Part shown: positions 1 through 5,598 of the stretch, piece after piece | How the letters are laid out: the number at the start of each line of letters is the position of its first letter | Position numbering within the stretch: position 1 is the stretch's first letter | Source of the DNA: an uncultured Synechococcus sp. | GTDB taxonomy: Bacteria > Cyanobacteriota > Cyanobacteriia > PCC-6307 > Cyanobiaceae | NCBI GenBank assembly: GCA_937975655.1 | Contig: CALJTZ010000184.1 | Coordinates: 1 to 5,884, forward strand | Direction: 5' to 3' | DNA: 5,884 nucleotides | Notes under the pieces: model-generated | Told to the model about the DNA's origin: nothing | Database searches by the model: none | Seen by the model: the letters and a program-made list of their open reading frames with translations, nothing else | Made by a program: the position numbers and the translations under genes

Positions 1-22
1 TGCCGACGATCAGGACGTTCAC
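1..22 (-). CDS. 5' end of an unidentified gene overlapping tlyA (partial)
   Basis: Read on the minus strand, a GTG codon at 22..20 opens a frame coding V-N-V-L-I-V-G before the window ends. The GTG shares the bases GTGA with the tlyA stop codon (21..19), a 4-bp start/stop overlap typical of translationally coupled genes in one operon. A purine-rich GAGAAG lies a few bases upstream, inside the end of tlyA, and could serve as ribosome binding site. A hydrophobic strand followed by glycine at the N-terminus resembles the first strand of a nucleotide-binding Rossmann fold, but seven codons cannot identify a family. The call rests on the overlap geometry only. Confidence 0.4.
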
Positions 23-795
23 GGCATCATCTTCTCACGCGGGTGTGGCAGGACCGCATGCAATAGGAACTCTCGGTTGCCCTCGGCGCCGGTGATCGGC
101 GACGGAACCACCTCGATGACCTCCAAGCCGGAGTTCTCGCAGGATGAGCGCACGGCGGCCACCGCCTCGTCGTGCAGGGCCGGATCGGTGATCACTCCGC
201 GACCCCGCGACACATCGCGTTTGCCCACCTCGAACTGGGGCTTCACCAGCAGCAGCGCCTCACGGCGCTCCCCCTGCAGCAGCCGCCCCAGGGCCGGCAG
301 CACCAGGGCCAGCCGAATGAACGACACATCCGCCACCGCCAGATCCGGCCAGGGATCAGCCGCGGTATAGAGCTCGTCAGGGGTGAGGTGTCGCAGGTTG
401 GTGCGCTCCTTGAGCACCAGGCGCGGATCGGTGCGCAGGCTCCAGGCCGTCTGGCCATAGCCCACATCGATGCCGTACACCCGGCTGGCCCCGTGCTGGA
501 GCAGGCAGTCGGTGAAGCCACCGGTGGAGATGCCGCCATCGAGGCAGACCCGCTCCGCCAGGGCAATGGGGAAGGCCTCCAGGGCCGCGATCAGCTTCTC
601 GCCACCGCGGGACACAAACCGTGCCGGCTGCTCCACCTGCAGCGCAATCTCGGGCAGCACGTCCAGGCCGGGCTTATCGAGCACCTTGTCACCGGAGCGC
701 ACTTTGCCGGCACGGATCAACTGCTGGGCCTGCTGGCGGCTGGCGGCCAAACCCCGTTCCACCAGGTGCAGATCCAGTCGTTGCTTGCGGCCCAT
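19..795 (-). CDS. tlyA: TlyA family rRNA (cytidine-2'-O)-methyltransferase
   Basis: Predicted S-adenosylmethionine-dependent rRNA 2'-O-methyltransferase of the TlyA/hemolysin A family, 258 residues, which is a normal length. An S4 RNA-binding domain covers about residues 5-60 (RLDLHLVERGLAASR, then QQLIRAGKV). The conserved linker SRGGEKL (62-68) leads into an FtsJ-like Rossmann domain with the SAM loop LDGGISTGGFTDC (85-97) and YGIDVGYGQ (107-115). Candidate catalytic residues are K67, D156 in ADVSF, K185 in LVKPQFE and E242 in GNREFLL, matching the K-D-K-E tetrad of this fold. The frame stays open upstream to 1110, but the ATG at 795..793 is the family-consistent start and has GGAGG-type Shine-Dalgarno bases at 798-804. 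In mycobacteria TlyA methylates 16S and 23S rRNA and affects capreomycin sensitivity; the exact target here is inferred from the family. The old hemolysin name is misleading. Confidence 0.93.
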   Translation of the reverse strand: MGRKQRLDLHLVERGLAASRQQAQQLIRAGKVRSGDKVLDKPGLDVLPEIALQVEQPARFVSRGGEKLIAALEAFPIALAERVCLDGGISTGGFTDCLLQHGASRVYGIDVGYGQTAWSLRTDPRLVLKERTNLRHLTPDELYTAADPWPDLAVADVSFIRLALVLPALGRLLQGERREALLLVKPQFEVGKRDVSRGRGVITDPALHDEAVAAVRSSCENSGLEVIEVVPSPITGAEGNREFLLHAVLPHPREKMMP

Positions 796-797
796 GG

Positions 798-804
798 CCC
801 CTCC
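798..804 (-). promoter_or_regulatory. Ribosome binding site that fixes the tlyA start
   Basis: On the minus strand the bases GGAGGGG end 2 bp before the ATG at 795..793. This is the best Shine-Dalgarno match near any start candidate in the long open frame and argues for the internal ATG over starts further upstream (the frame is open to 1110). Confidence 0.6.
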
Positions 805-831
805 GGGCGGCAGGCGATCCGGCGCCCTGTC

Positions 832-860
832 GTCATACAAACACAGGGGAAACCGAACAA
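832..860 (-). promoter_or_regulatory. Putative sigma-70-type promoter for tlyA
   Basis: On the minus strand a -35-like TTGTTC (860..855) is separated by 17 bp from a -10-like TATGAC (837..832). The matches to consensus are 3/6 and 4/6, so the call depends on the ideal spacing and on this being the most A/T-rich patch of the 796-929 interval. Transcription would begin near 825 and give a leader of about 30 bases that includes the tlyA ribosome binding site. No equally good promoter was seen for the plus-strand gene that begins at 930. Confidence 0.35.
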
Positions 861-929
861 AACTGGTGCGAGTTCTGCCTGGCCAGAAAACCCGGCAGAG
901 GATGGCTGCCAGCTCAGGGACATCTCCCA

Positions 930-1157
930 ATGGCTCCCTGCTCCCAGACCACACCCCAGAGCCAACGGCATCCCGGCAGCAACGTGCTCGAGCTGCTGCG
1001 CCCCGGCAGTTTCGTGAAACTGCGCAACCAGCCGGCCGATCTGCCTCCCTTTCAGCTGATCCACTGCCGAGGGGGCCGCTGCTGGGTGCGCCAGCAGACC
1101 TGGGGCCCACTGGTGCACTGGGAAGTGGACCACCGCAAACTCACGGCCTTGGGCTGA
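930..1157 (+). CDS. Small conserved-looking hypothetical protein upstream of purB
   Basis: A 75-residue protein starting at ATG 930, with AGGGA at 916-920 as a plausible ribosome binding site. Function unknown. After a low-complexity polar start (residues 2-16) there is a compact core at about 20-70: PGSFVKLRNQPADLPP, then FQLIHCRGGRCWVRQQ, then TWGPLVHWEVDHRKL. The core is rich in aromatic residues (W52, W58, W64) with a C-x4-C pair (C46, C51). It reads like a small beta-rich domain. No signal peptide or membrane segment is visible. Codon third positions are strongly G/C as in purB, which supports real coding. The pattern resembles small uncharacterised cyanobacterial proteins, but I cannot name a family. 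It lies 60 bp before purB on the same strand, so the two may be co-transcribed. The frame is open further upstream (to 621), but that part is antisense to tlyA and looks non-coding. Confidence 0.68.
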   Translation: MAPCSQTTPQSQRHPGSNVLELLRPGSFVKLRNQPADLPPFQLIHCRGGRCWVRQQTWGPLVHWEVDHRKLTALG

Positions 1158-1164
1158 GGCTGCA

Positions 1165-1182
1165 GGCAGGCCACAGGCTGCC
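1165..1182 (+). terminator. Weak hairpin between the small ORF and purB
   Basis: GGCAGGCC and GGCTGCC flank a 3-base ACA loop and pair as a 7-bp stem with one bulged G. It sits 8 bp after the stop of the small gene. No T-run follows, so it may be a weak terminator or attenuating structure in the leader of purB, or chance in GC-rich DNA. Confidence 0.22.
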
Positions 1183-1217
1183 CCATACATTGGTCTGGAT
1201 GTGAGCCAGGCGCGGCC

Positions 1218-2513
1218 TTGATCGAGCGTTACACCCTGCCCGAGATGGGCGCCATCTGGAGCGAGCAGGCCAAGTTCCAGAGCTGGCTGGATGTGGAGAT
1301 CGCCGCCACCGAAGCCAACTGCGAACTGGGCCGGGTGCCCGCCGACGCGGTGGACACCATCAAGGAGAAGGCCTCCTTCAGCGTGGAGCGCATCCTCCAG
1401 ATCGAGGCCGAGGTGCGCCACGACGTGATTGCCTTCCTCACCAACGTGAACGAGCACGTGGGCGATGCAGGGCGCTACATCCACGTGGGCATGACCAGCT
1501 CGGACGTGCTGGACACGGGCATCGCCCTGCAGATGAAGGCCTCCGTGCAGCTGCTGCGGATCGAGCTCGACAAGCTGGCCGAGGCCCTGCGGGTGCTGGC
1601 CCGGGAGCACAAGGGCACCGTGATGATCGGCCGCTCCCACGCCATCCACGGCGAACCGATCACCTTCGGCTTCAAGGTGGCCGGCTGGCTCGCGGAGGTG
1701 GTGCGCAACCAGGAACGGCTGGAGCGGCTCGAGCGCATGGTGAGCGTGGGCCAGATCTCCGGCGCCATGGGCACCTACGCCAACACCGATCCCCAGGTGG
1801 AGGCGATCGCCTGCGCCAAGCTCGGCCTGGAGCCGGATACGGCCAGCACCCAGGTGATCTCCCGCGATCGCCACGCCGAATACATCCAGACGCTCGCCCT
1901 TGTGGGCGCCGCCCTGGAGCGCTTCTCCACCGAGATCCGCAACCTGCAGCGCACCGATGTGCTCGAGGTGGAGGAGAACTTCGCCAAGGGCCAGAAGGGC
2001 AGCTCGGCCATGCCCCACAAGCGCAACCCGATCCGCAGCGAGCGCATCGGCGGCCTGGCCCGCGTGCTGCGAAGCTACGTGGTGGCCGCTCTGGAGAACT
2101 GCGCCCTCTGGCACGAGCGCGACATCAGCCACAGCTCCGTGGAGCGCATGATGCTGCCCGACTGTTCCGTGACCCTGCACTTCATGCTGCGGGAGATGAC
2201 GGATGTGGTGAAGGGCCTGGGGGTGTACCCCGACAACATGGCCCGCAACATGAACGTGTATGGCGGCGTGGTGTTCAGCCAGCGGGTGCTGCTGGCCCTG
2301 GTGGGCACCGGGCTGAACCGCGAGGAGGCCTACCGGATCGTGCAACGCAACGCCCACACCGCCTGGAACACCGAGGGGGGCAACTTCCGCGCCAATCTCG
2401 AGGCCGATGCCGACGTGACCAGCCGCCTCAACGCCGAGCAGCTGGCCGACTGCTTCTCCACCGACCTGCACCAGGAGAACCTGGATGTGATCTGGCAGCG
2501 GCTGGGAGTCTGA
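1218..2513 (+). CDS. purB: Adenylosuccinate lyase (PurB)
   Basis: Cytosolic enzyme of purine biosynthesis. It removes fumarate from SAICAR to give AICAR and from adenylosuccinate to give AMP. Length is 431 residues, the same as the Bacillus-type enzymes. It belongs to the fumarase/aspartase superfamily. Visible conserved elements: RHDV with catalytic-type H68 (67-70), GMTSSD (91-96), RSHAIHGEP with catalytic-type H141 (139-147), and the signature GSSAMPHKRNP (261-271), whose serines lie in the mobile active-site loop. The C-terminal domain (about 365-431) is complete. The start is TTG at 1218: it places IERYTLPEM at the N-terminus as in related enzymes, no start codon lies in frame between it and the nearby upstream sequence, and the next in-frame ATG is codon 10, inside the conserved segment. 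The ribosome binding site is weak (AGGCG at 1208-1212). The gene converges on the YbhB-like gene, 18 bp apart. Confidence 0.97.
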   Translation: MIERYTLPEMGAIWSEQAKFQSWLDVEIAATEANCELGRVPADAVDTIKEKASFSVERILQIEAEVRHDVIAFLTNVNEHVGDAGRYIHVGMTSSDVLDTGIALQMKASVQLLRIELDKLAEALRVLAREHKGTVMIGRSHAIHGEPITFGFKVAGWLAEVVRNQERLERLERMVSVGQISGAMGTYANTDPQVEAIACAKLGLEPDTASTQVISRDRHAEYIQTLALVGAALERFSTEIRNLQRTDVLEVEENFAKGQKGSSAMPHKRNPIRSERIGGLARVLRSYVVAALENCALWHERDISHSSVERMMLPDCSVTLHFMLREMTDVVKGLGVYPDNMARNMNVYGGVVFSQRVLLALVGTGLNREEAYRIVQRNAHTAWNTEGGNFRANLEADADVTSRLNAEQLADCFSTDLHQENLDVIWQRLGV

Positions 2514-2531
2514 ACAGAACCCCGGCGGTCC

Positions 2532-3023
2532 TCACTCCCGGGCGTAGAGGCCCGTGAGCTGGGCCGTGGCCAAGGCGTGCCCCCGCATGGCCTCCCGCAG
2601 CTCCCCCGGCGTCACGGCTGGCTCGAGATCCAAGGGGGCATCGAGGGCTGTCAACGCGAACACGTAGCGATGGGCCTGCCCAGGCGGGGGCTCGGGCCCC
2701 TGGTAGCCGATGCGGTGGCACTGATCCACGCCCCAGCAGCCCCCGTGGCGGGCGCCGTTGGCCAATTCGGGCGAGCGATCGAGGCCCGCGGGTAAGCCAT
2801 GCACCTCCCCGGGGATGTTGAACAGCACCCAGTGCACCCAGGTGCCCCCCGGCGCATCGGGGTCCTCCACGATCAGTACAAAGCTCTGGGTGTGGGGCGG
2901 CGCGCCGCTCCAGCGCAACGGGGGCGAGAGATCCAGGCCGTCGGCGCTGTGGATCGCCGGGATCATGGCGCCATCGGCAAACGCCGGGGACTCCAGATGG
3001 AAGGAGCCATTACTGCTCGACAT
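2532..3023 (-). CDS. YbhB/YbcL family protein (PEBP, Raf kinase inhibitor-like)
   Basis: A 163-residue phosphatidylethanolamine-binding-protein-like domain filling the whole chain. Diagnostic motifs are FVLIVEDPDAPGGTWVHWV (48-66, the DPDAP...HW ligand-pocket box) and the second box GYQGPEPPPGQAHRY (106-120), followed by FALTALD (122-128). The start of the fold shows FHLESPAFADG (8-18) and LSPPLRWSG (32-40). There is no signal peptide, so a cytosolic location is expected. Bacterial members bind small anionic or phosphorylated ligands, but their physiological role is mostly unknown, and kinase inhibition should not be assumed. The ATG at 3023..3021 is chosen because it begins just before the conserved fold and has GGAG at 3030..3027 (short 3-base spacing). 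The open frame extends upstream to 3185, but that part (GRAADVGLHCRDGGG and so on) does not resemble the family. Confidence 0.92.
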   Translation of the reverse strand: MSSSNGSFHLESPAFADGAMIPAIHSADGLDLSPPLRWSGAPPHTQSFVLIVEDPDAPGGTWVHWVLFNIPGEVHGLPAGLDRSPELANGARHGGCWGVDQCHRIGYQGPEPPPGQAHRYVFALTALDAPLDLEPAVTPGELREAMRGHALATAQLTGLYARE

Positions 3024-3105
3024 GCGCTCCGATCGACGGGTGGGGCAGGCAGGACATCCCGAGCCGGGGCGTCCAACTTCCAGAACAGTGACGCCACCAG
3101 CCGCC

Positions 3106-3119
3106 CATCCGGCCGGATG
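3106..3119. repeat. Perfect 14-bp palindrome
   Basis: CATCCGG followed directly by CCGGATG, a perfect palindrome 83 bp upstream of the start codon of the YbhB-like gene. The position would suit an operator, but a GC-rich palindrome of this length can also arise by chance, and I see no second copy in the window. Confidence 0.3.
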
Positions 3120-3249
3120 CGGCGCCATCCCACCGCCATCACGGCAGTGCAGCCCAACATCCGCTGCCCGGCCCGCCAACCCCAACCGCCTGGGTAGACA
3201 AGGGGTGTCTGCGCGCTGTCTGTCTCTCTATGGGGCAGCCAACGGGGAC

Positions 3250-3279
3250 CGGGGTGAGAGGGGGCACCTTCTCACCCCG
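3250..3279 (-). terminator. Strong hairpin downstream of rlmH
   Basis: A 13-bp stem with a 4-base loop: left arm CGGGGTGAGAGGG (3250-3262), loop GGCA, right arm CCTTCTCACCCCG (3267-3279). All pairs are Watson-Crick except one position (3260 with 3269), which is G-T as read on the plus strand and A-C as read on the minus strand. It lies 16 bp past the rlmH stop, the expected place for the end of the helicase-rlmH transcript. No T-run follows on either strand, so it is either a terminator of the U-tract-less kind, an RNA-stabilising 3' end, or a structure with another role. Confidence 0.5.
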
Positions 3280-3295
3280 TCCAACCACTCCATCT

Positions 3296-3733
3296 CTAGG
3301 CCTTGTGATACGGCCCGCCCTGGAGGATCGAGCTGGCCCGATAGAGCTGCTCGAGCAGCAGCAGGCGGGCGAGCTCGTGGGGGAACGTCATCGGCGAGAG
3401 GCTCAGGCGCCAGCTGGCCTTGGCCTTGAGCGCCGGATCCAGCCCCTCGGCACCGCCGATCACAAAGGCCAGCCGCTCCGAGCCGGAATCGCGGAGCTGC
3501 TGGGCGAAAGCCACGGAGGTGTAGGTGGTGCCCTCTTCCGTGAGCAGCACTAACCGTTCATCGGGCCGCAGGGCAGCGGCGATCGCCTCGGCCTCCTTGG
3601 CCATGGTGGAGTCCCTGAGCTCGGTAACAACCAGTCCAGGCAGCCGCTTGAGATAGAGGGCCACCCCCTCCTGCACCCAGCTCTTGCGCACCTTGCCGAC
3701 CGCAAGGATCCGGATCCGGGAGGGGTTGATCAC
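3296..3733 (-). CDS. rlmH: 23S rRNA (pseudouridine1915-N3)-methyltransferase RlmH
   Basis: SPOUT-class methyltransferase, 145 residues, close to the roughly 155 of the E. coli protein. RlmH methylates N3 of pseudouridine 1915 in helix 69 of 23S rRNA, acting on assembled 70S ribosomes. The N-terminal strand RIRILAVGKVRKSW (6-19) begins the fold. The knotted C-terminal half shows the SAM-binding loop FVIGGAEGL (90-98), SPMTFPHELARLL (113-125), EQLYRA (128-133) and the terminal QGGPYHK (138-144), all hallmarks of the family. The start is taken as GTG at 3733..3731, because ATG starts further upstream (to 3832) lie inside the helicase gene, and this one aligns with the usual INPSRIRIL-type N-terminus. 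No clear Shine-Dalgarno precedes it. The helicase stop is only 17 bp upstream, so translation may be coupled. The stop codon is TAG. Confidence 0.94.
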   Translation of the reverse strand: MINPSRIRILAVGKVRKSWVQEGVALYLKRLPGLVVTELRDSTMAKEAEAIAAALRPDERLVLLTEEGTTYTSVAFAQQLRDSGSERLAFVIGGAEGLDPALKAKASWRLSLSPMTFPHELARLLLLEQLYRASSILQGGPYHKA

Positions 3734-3750
3734 GGCTGGGGGGCTGGTGC

Positions 3751-5580
3751 TCAGACCGCGCCAGGGAGGGTGCGCTCCGTGGCGGGGTTCAGGGGGCCAC
3801 CACCACCGCTGAGCTGGTCGATGGGCTCGCACACCGGGAAGCGGTTGATGGCCTTGAGGGCCGCCCGGGCATTGCCGCGCAGCTGTTCCGTGATGGCCTC
3901 GGCATAGGGGATCTGGGCCAGCAGATCCACGGTGCGGCGCATGATCCGCACCACATCGCCCTCATCGAGGGAGGTGTTGGCGATCAGATCGTTCCAGCTC
4001 ACGCCCTTGGCCCAGGCGTGCACCAGCCCCATCAACTCCAGCTCGTACCAAACCGGCATCACCACACTGGCCCGCTCCTGCTGGCGCAGCAGCTCCCGGC
4101 GGATGCCGCGCAGATCATGCATGGCTTCTTCTGCAGCTGGCGGCGGCGGATAGGCGCTCCACAGATCGGGCCGGTTCACCTCGGTGGAGATGGCCTCCAG
4201 CACCGCCGCCAGATCCGCCGGCTCCAGCTCATCGAGGTGGCCGCTCATCAGGGCCAGCCCCAGCCAGAGCTCGTTGTCGCCCCGCAGGGCGGCCACGGTG
4301 CGGCCGATCTCCGTGGGATCGAGGCCCTCCTCGCCATCGAGGCAGCCGAAGAAGCGCAGGATCTCGATCAGGGCCAGGAAGGTCTCCCAGTGGCGGTTGG
4401 CGCGGAAGTGCAGGATCCGCTGCCGCTCCTCGATCTCGGCCTCCAGCTCCTCCATGCGGAAGCGCTGTTTCTTGAGCTTCTTGCGATCGCCGGCCCCATG
4501 GGCCGGGTGCAGCTCCAGGGCCAGCTCCAGCTCCCGCACCAGGTGGGCCTGGGCCTGCACCTCCCCGGCCAGGTCGTATTGCGGGGTCACCATGTCGTGG
4601 CGGCGGGCCATGGAGGCCACCGCCAAGGCCAGGCCGCCACTGGCCTGATCGCCATGGCGCAGCTCGCCGGCCCGGTGCAGCTCGGGGGCGGGGATGCTGG
4701 CCACCTGCAGGCAGCTGAGCTCGGCGTGCAGGCTCACCACGGCGCCGCAGGGCACCAGCACCCACACATTCTCATCGGTGAGGCAGAGCAGCAGGGGGAA
4801 CTGGCCGGGGCCCTCCACCTTCTCCACGATCACCGCCGGGGTCACGCGGCCCCGCAGGATCGGGGCCTTGAGGCTCACCAGGGTGCCCTCGCTGGCAAAG
4901 CGAAGCGCCAGGGTGAGCTCATGGGCCAGGGTTTCCTCAGCCTGCTGCTGCAGGATCCGCTGAATGCGGCGTTCCTCCCGCAGCCGGCCCCGTTGCTTCT
5001 CGTAGTCCTCGAAGTCGTCCCAAGCCACCTCCTCCGCGGTATCGGCCAGGTGGCTGAGCTGCTCCCGCAGTTCGGCGATGCGGGCCTCGTCCTCCACCAG
5101 ATCGAGGGTGGCCAGGTAGCGGCCAAAGCTGCGCTCCACCAGCTCCTTGGCCTTGGCCAGGTCGTAGCGCTGCAGAAGGTTGAGCACCATGCCGTAGCTG
5201 GGGGTGAATTGGCTCACCAGCGGATCGGCGGGGCTGGTGGCCAGCTGGCCCGCCTCCCGCACCCCTTCAAAGCGGCTCTGCACCGTCACCACATAGCCCT
5301 GGGAGTCGAGGCCGCGGCGGCCCGCCCGGCCCGCCATCTGCAGGAACTCGCTGCCCATCAGGGGCCGGTGGCCGCGCTCGGTGCGCTTGGAGAGCGCTGA
5401 GATCACGGTGCTGCGGGCCGGCATGTTGATGCCGGCAGCCAGGGTTTCGGTGGCGAACACCACCTTCACCAGCCCCTGCTGGAAGAGCTCCTCGATCAGC
5501 TCCTTCCAGGCCGGCAGCACGCCGGCGTGGTGAGCAGCAATGCCCCGCAGCAGGGCATCGTCGTGGCCCCCCTCGCGCAC
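3751..5580 (-). CDS. Ski2/Mtr4-type RNA helicase, C-terminal part (N-terminus missing)
   Basis: Residues are counted from the internal TTG at 5853; the helicase part is about 92-700. It begins at the end of RecA domain 2: LLRGIAAHHAGVLPAW (101-116, the Ski2-family HHAG block), motif V VVFATETLAAGINMPAR (131-147) and motif VI QMAGRAGRRG (172-181). A long helical and charged middle section follows (about 190-520, including KKLKKQRFRMEELEAEIEER around 458-477, coiled-coil-like), then a DSHCT-type C-terminal domain (about 530-680) with GLVHAWAKGVSWNDLI and DEGDVVRIMRRTVDLL. Such helicases unwind RNA for processing or decay; the chloroplast relative is ISE2. Full-length cyanobacterial members are around 900 residues, so about 300 N-terminal residues are absent: the Walker A motif, the DEAD/DEVH box and motif III. 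Upstream the frame continues into unrelated sequence. It lies 17 bp before rlmH and probably shares its transcript. The 5' boundary is approximate. Confidence 0.88.
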   Translation of the reverse strand: MREGGHDDALLRGIAAHHAGVLPAWKELIEELFQQGLVKVVFATETLAAGINMPARSTVISALSKRTERGHRPLMGSEFLQMAGRAGRRGLDSQGYVVTVQSRFEGVREAGQLATSPADPLVSQFTPSYGMVLNLLQRYDLAKAKELVERSFGRYLATLDLVEDEARIAELREQLSHLADTAEEVAWDDFEDYEKQRGRLREERRIQRILQQQAEETLAHELTLALRFASEGTLVSLKAPILRGRVTPAVIVEKVEGPGQFPLLLCLTDENVWVLVPCGAVVSLHAELSCLQVASIPAPELHRAGELRHGDQASGGLALAVASMARRHDMVTPQYDLAGEVQAQAHLVRELELALELHPAHGAGDRKKLKKQRFRMEELEAEIEERQRILHFRANRHWETFLALIEILRFFGCLDGEEGLDPTEIGRTVAALRGDNELWLGLALMSGHLDELEPADLAAVLEAISTEVNRPDLWSAYPPPPAAEEAMHDLRGIRRELLRQQERASVVMPVWYELELMGLVHAWAKGVSWNDLIANTSLDEGDVVRIMRRTVDLLAQIPYAEAITEQLRGNARAALKAINRFPVCEPIDQLSGGGGPLNPATERTLPGAV

Positions 5581-5598
5581 GGCCTCGGGCGTGGTCAG
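5569..5598. other. Junction between helicase and cyanophycin synthetase sequence
   Basis: On one continuous minus-strand frame, homology changes from the CphA-like GRGITVNLT (residues 79-87 from the TTG at 5853) to the Ski2-like HDDALLRGIAAHHAG (97-111). The stretch between, TPEAVREGG (88-96), could belong to either parent, which may indicate a short shared sequence at the join. GC changes here too: about 61% by hand count on the CphA side (172 of 284 bases, 5601-5884) and about 72% on the helicase side (129 of 180 bases, 5281-5460). No repeat, insertion sequence or attachment-site duplication is visible. Interpreted as a probable assembly chimera. Confidence 0.75.

Larger units (their letters stand above)
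3024..3295. other. Intergenic region between rlmH and the YbhB-like gene
   Basis: 272 bp without a gene I can defend. It holds the strong hairpin at 3250-3279, a small inverted repeat (AGACA, 5-base gap, TGTCT) at 3196-3210, and a perfect 14-bp palindrome CATCCGGCCGGATG at 3106-3119. It should also contain the promoter of the YbhB-like gene, but no convincing -35/-10 pair is visible. A short minus-strand frame beginning with ATG at 3160 has G/C-rich third positions as far as about 3047, then runs into the start of the YbhB-like gene; I do not call it. Confidence 0.6.

Noticed and set aside
172..1017. Plus-strand open frames opposite tlyA
   Set aside because: They are shadows of tlyA; the translations lack motifs and the minus strand carries a complete TlyA.
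796..1110. N-terminal extension of TlyA by 105 codons
   Set aside because: The extension has no resemblance to the family, is antisense to the small gene at 930-1157, and the ATG at 795 has a good ribosome binding site and begins the S4 domain.
717..2471. Long minus-strand open frame opposite purB and the small gene
   Set aside because: It is antisense to a clearly conserved PurB. Its translation is rich in His, Gly and Ala without recognisable motifs, as expected from the complement of GC-rich coding DNA.
2504..2539. Inverted repeat GGGAGT...ACTCCC spanning the stops of purB and the YbhB-like gene, considered as a bidirectional terminator
   Set aside because: Only 6 bp of stem with a 24-base loop and no T-run on either side; too weak to call.
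3160..3300. Possible tRNA or known small RNA in the rlmH-YbhB gap
   Set aside because: No cloverleaf, T-loop consensus or recognisable small RNA core could be found; only the hairpin at 3250-3279 stands out.
4018..5400. Long plus-strand open frame opposite the helicase
   Set aside because: Low-complexity H/Q/L/G-rich translation without motifs, antisense to conserved helicase domains.
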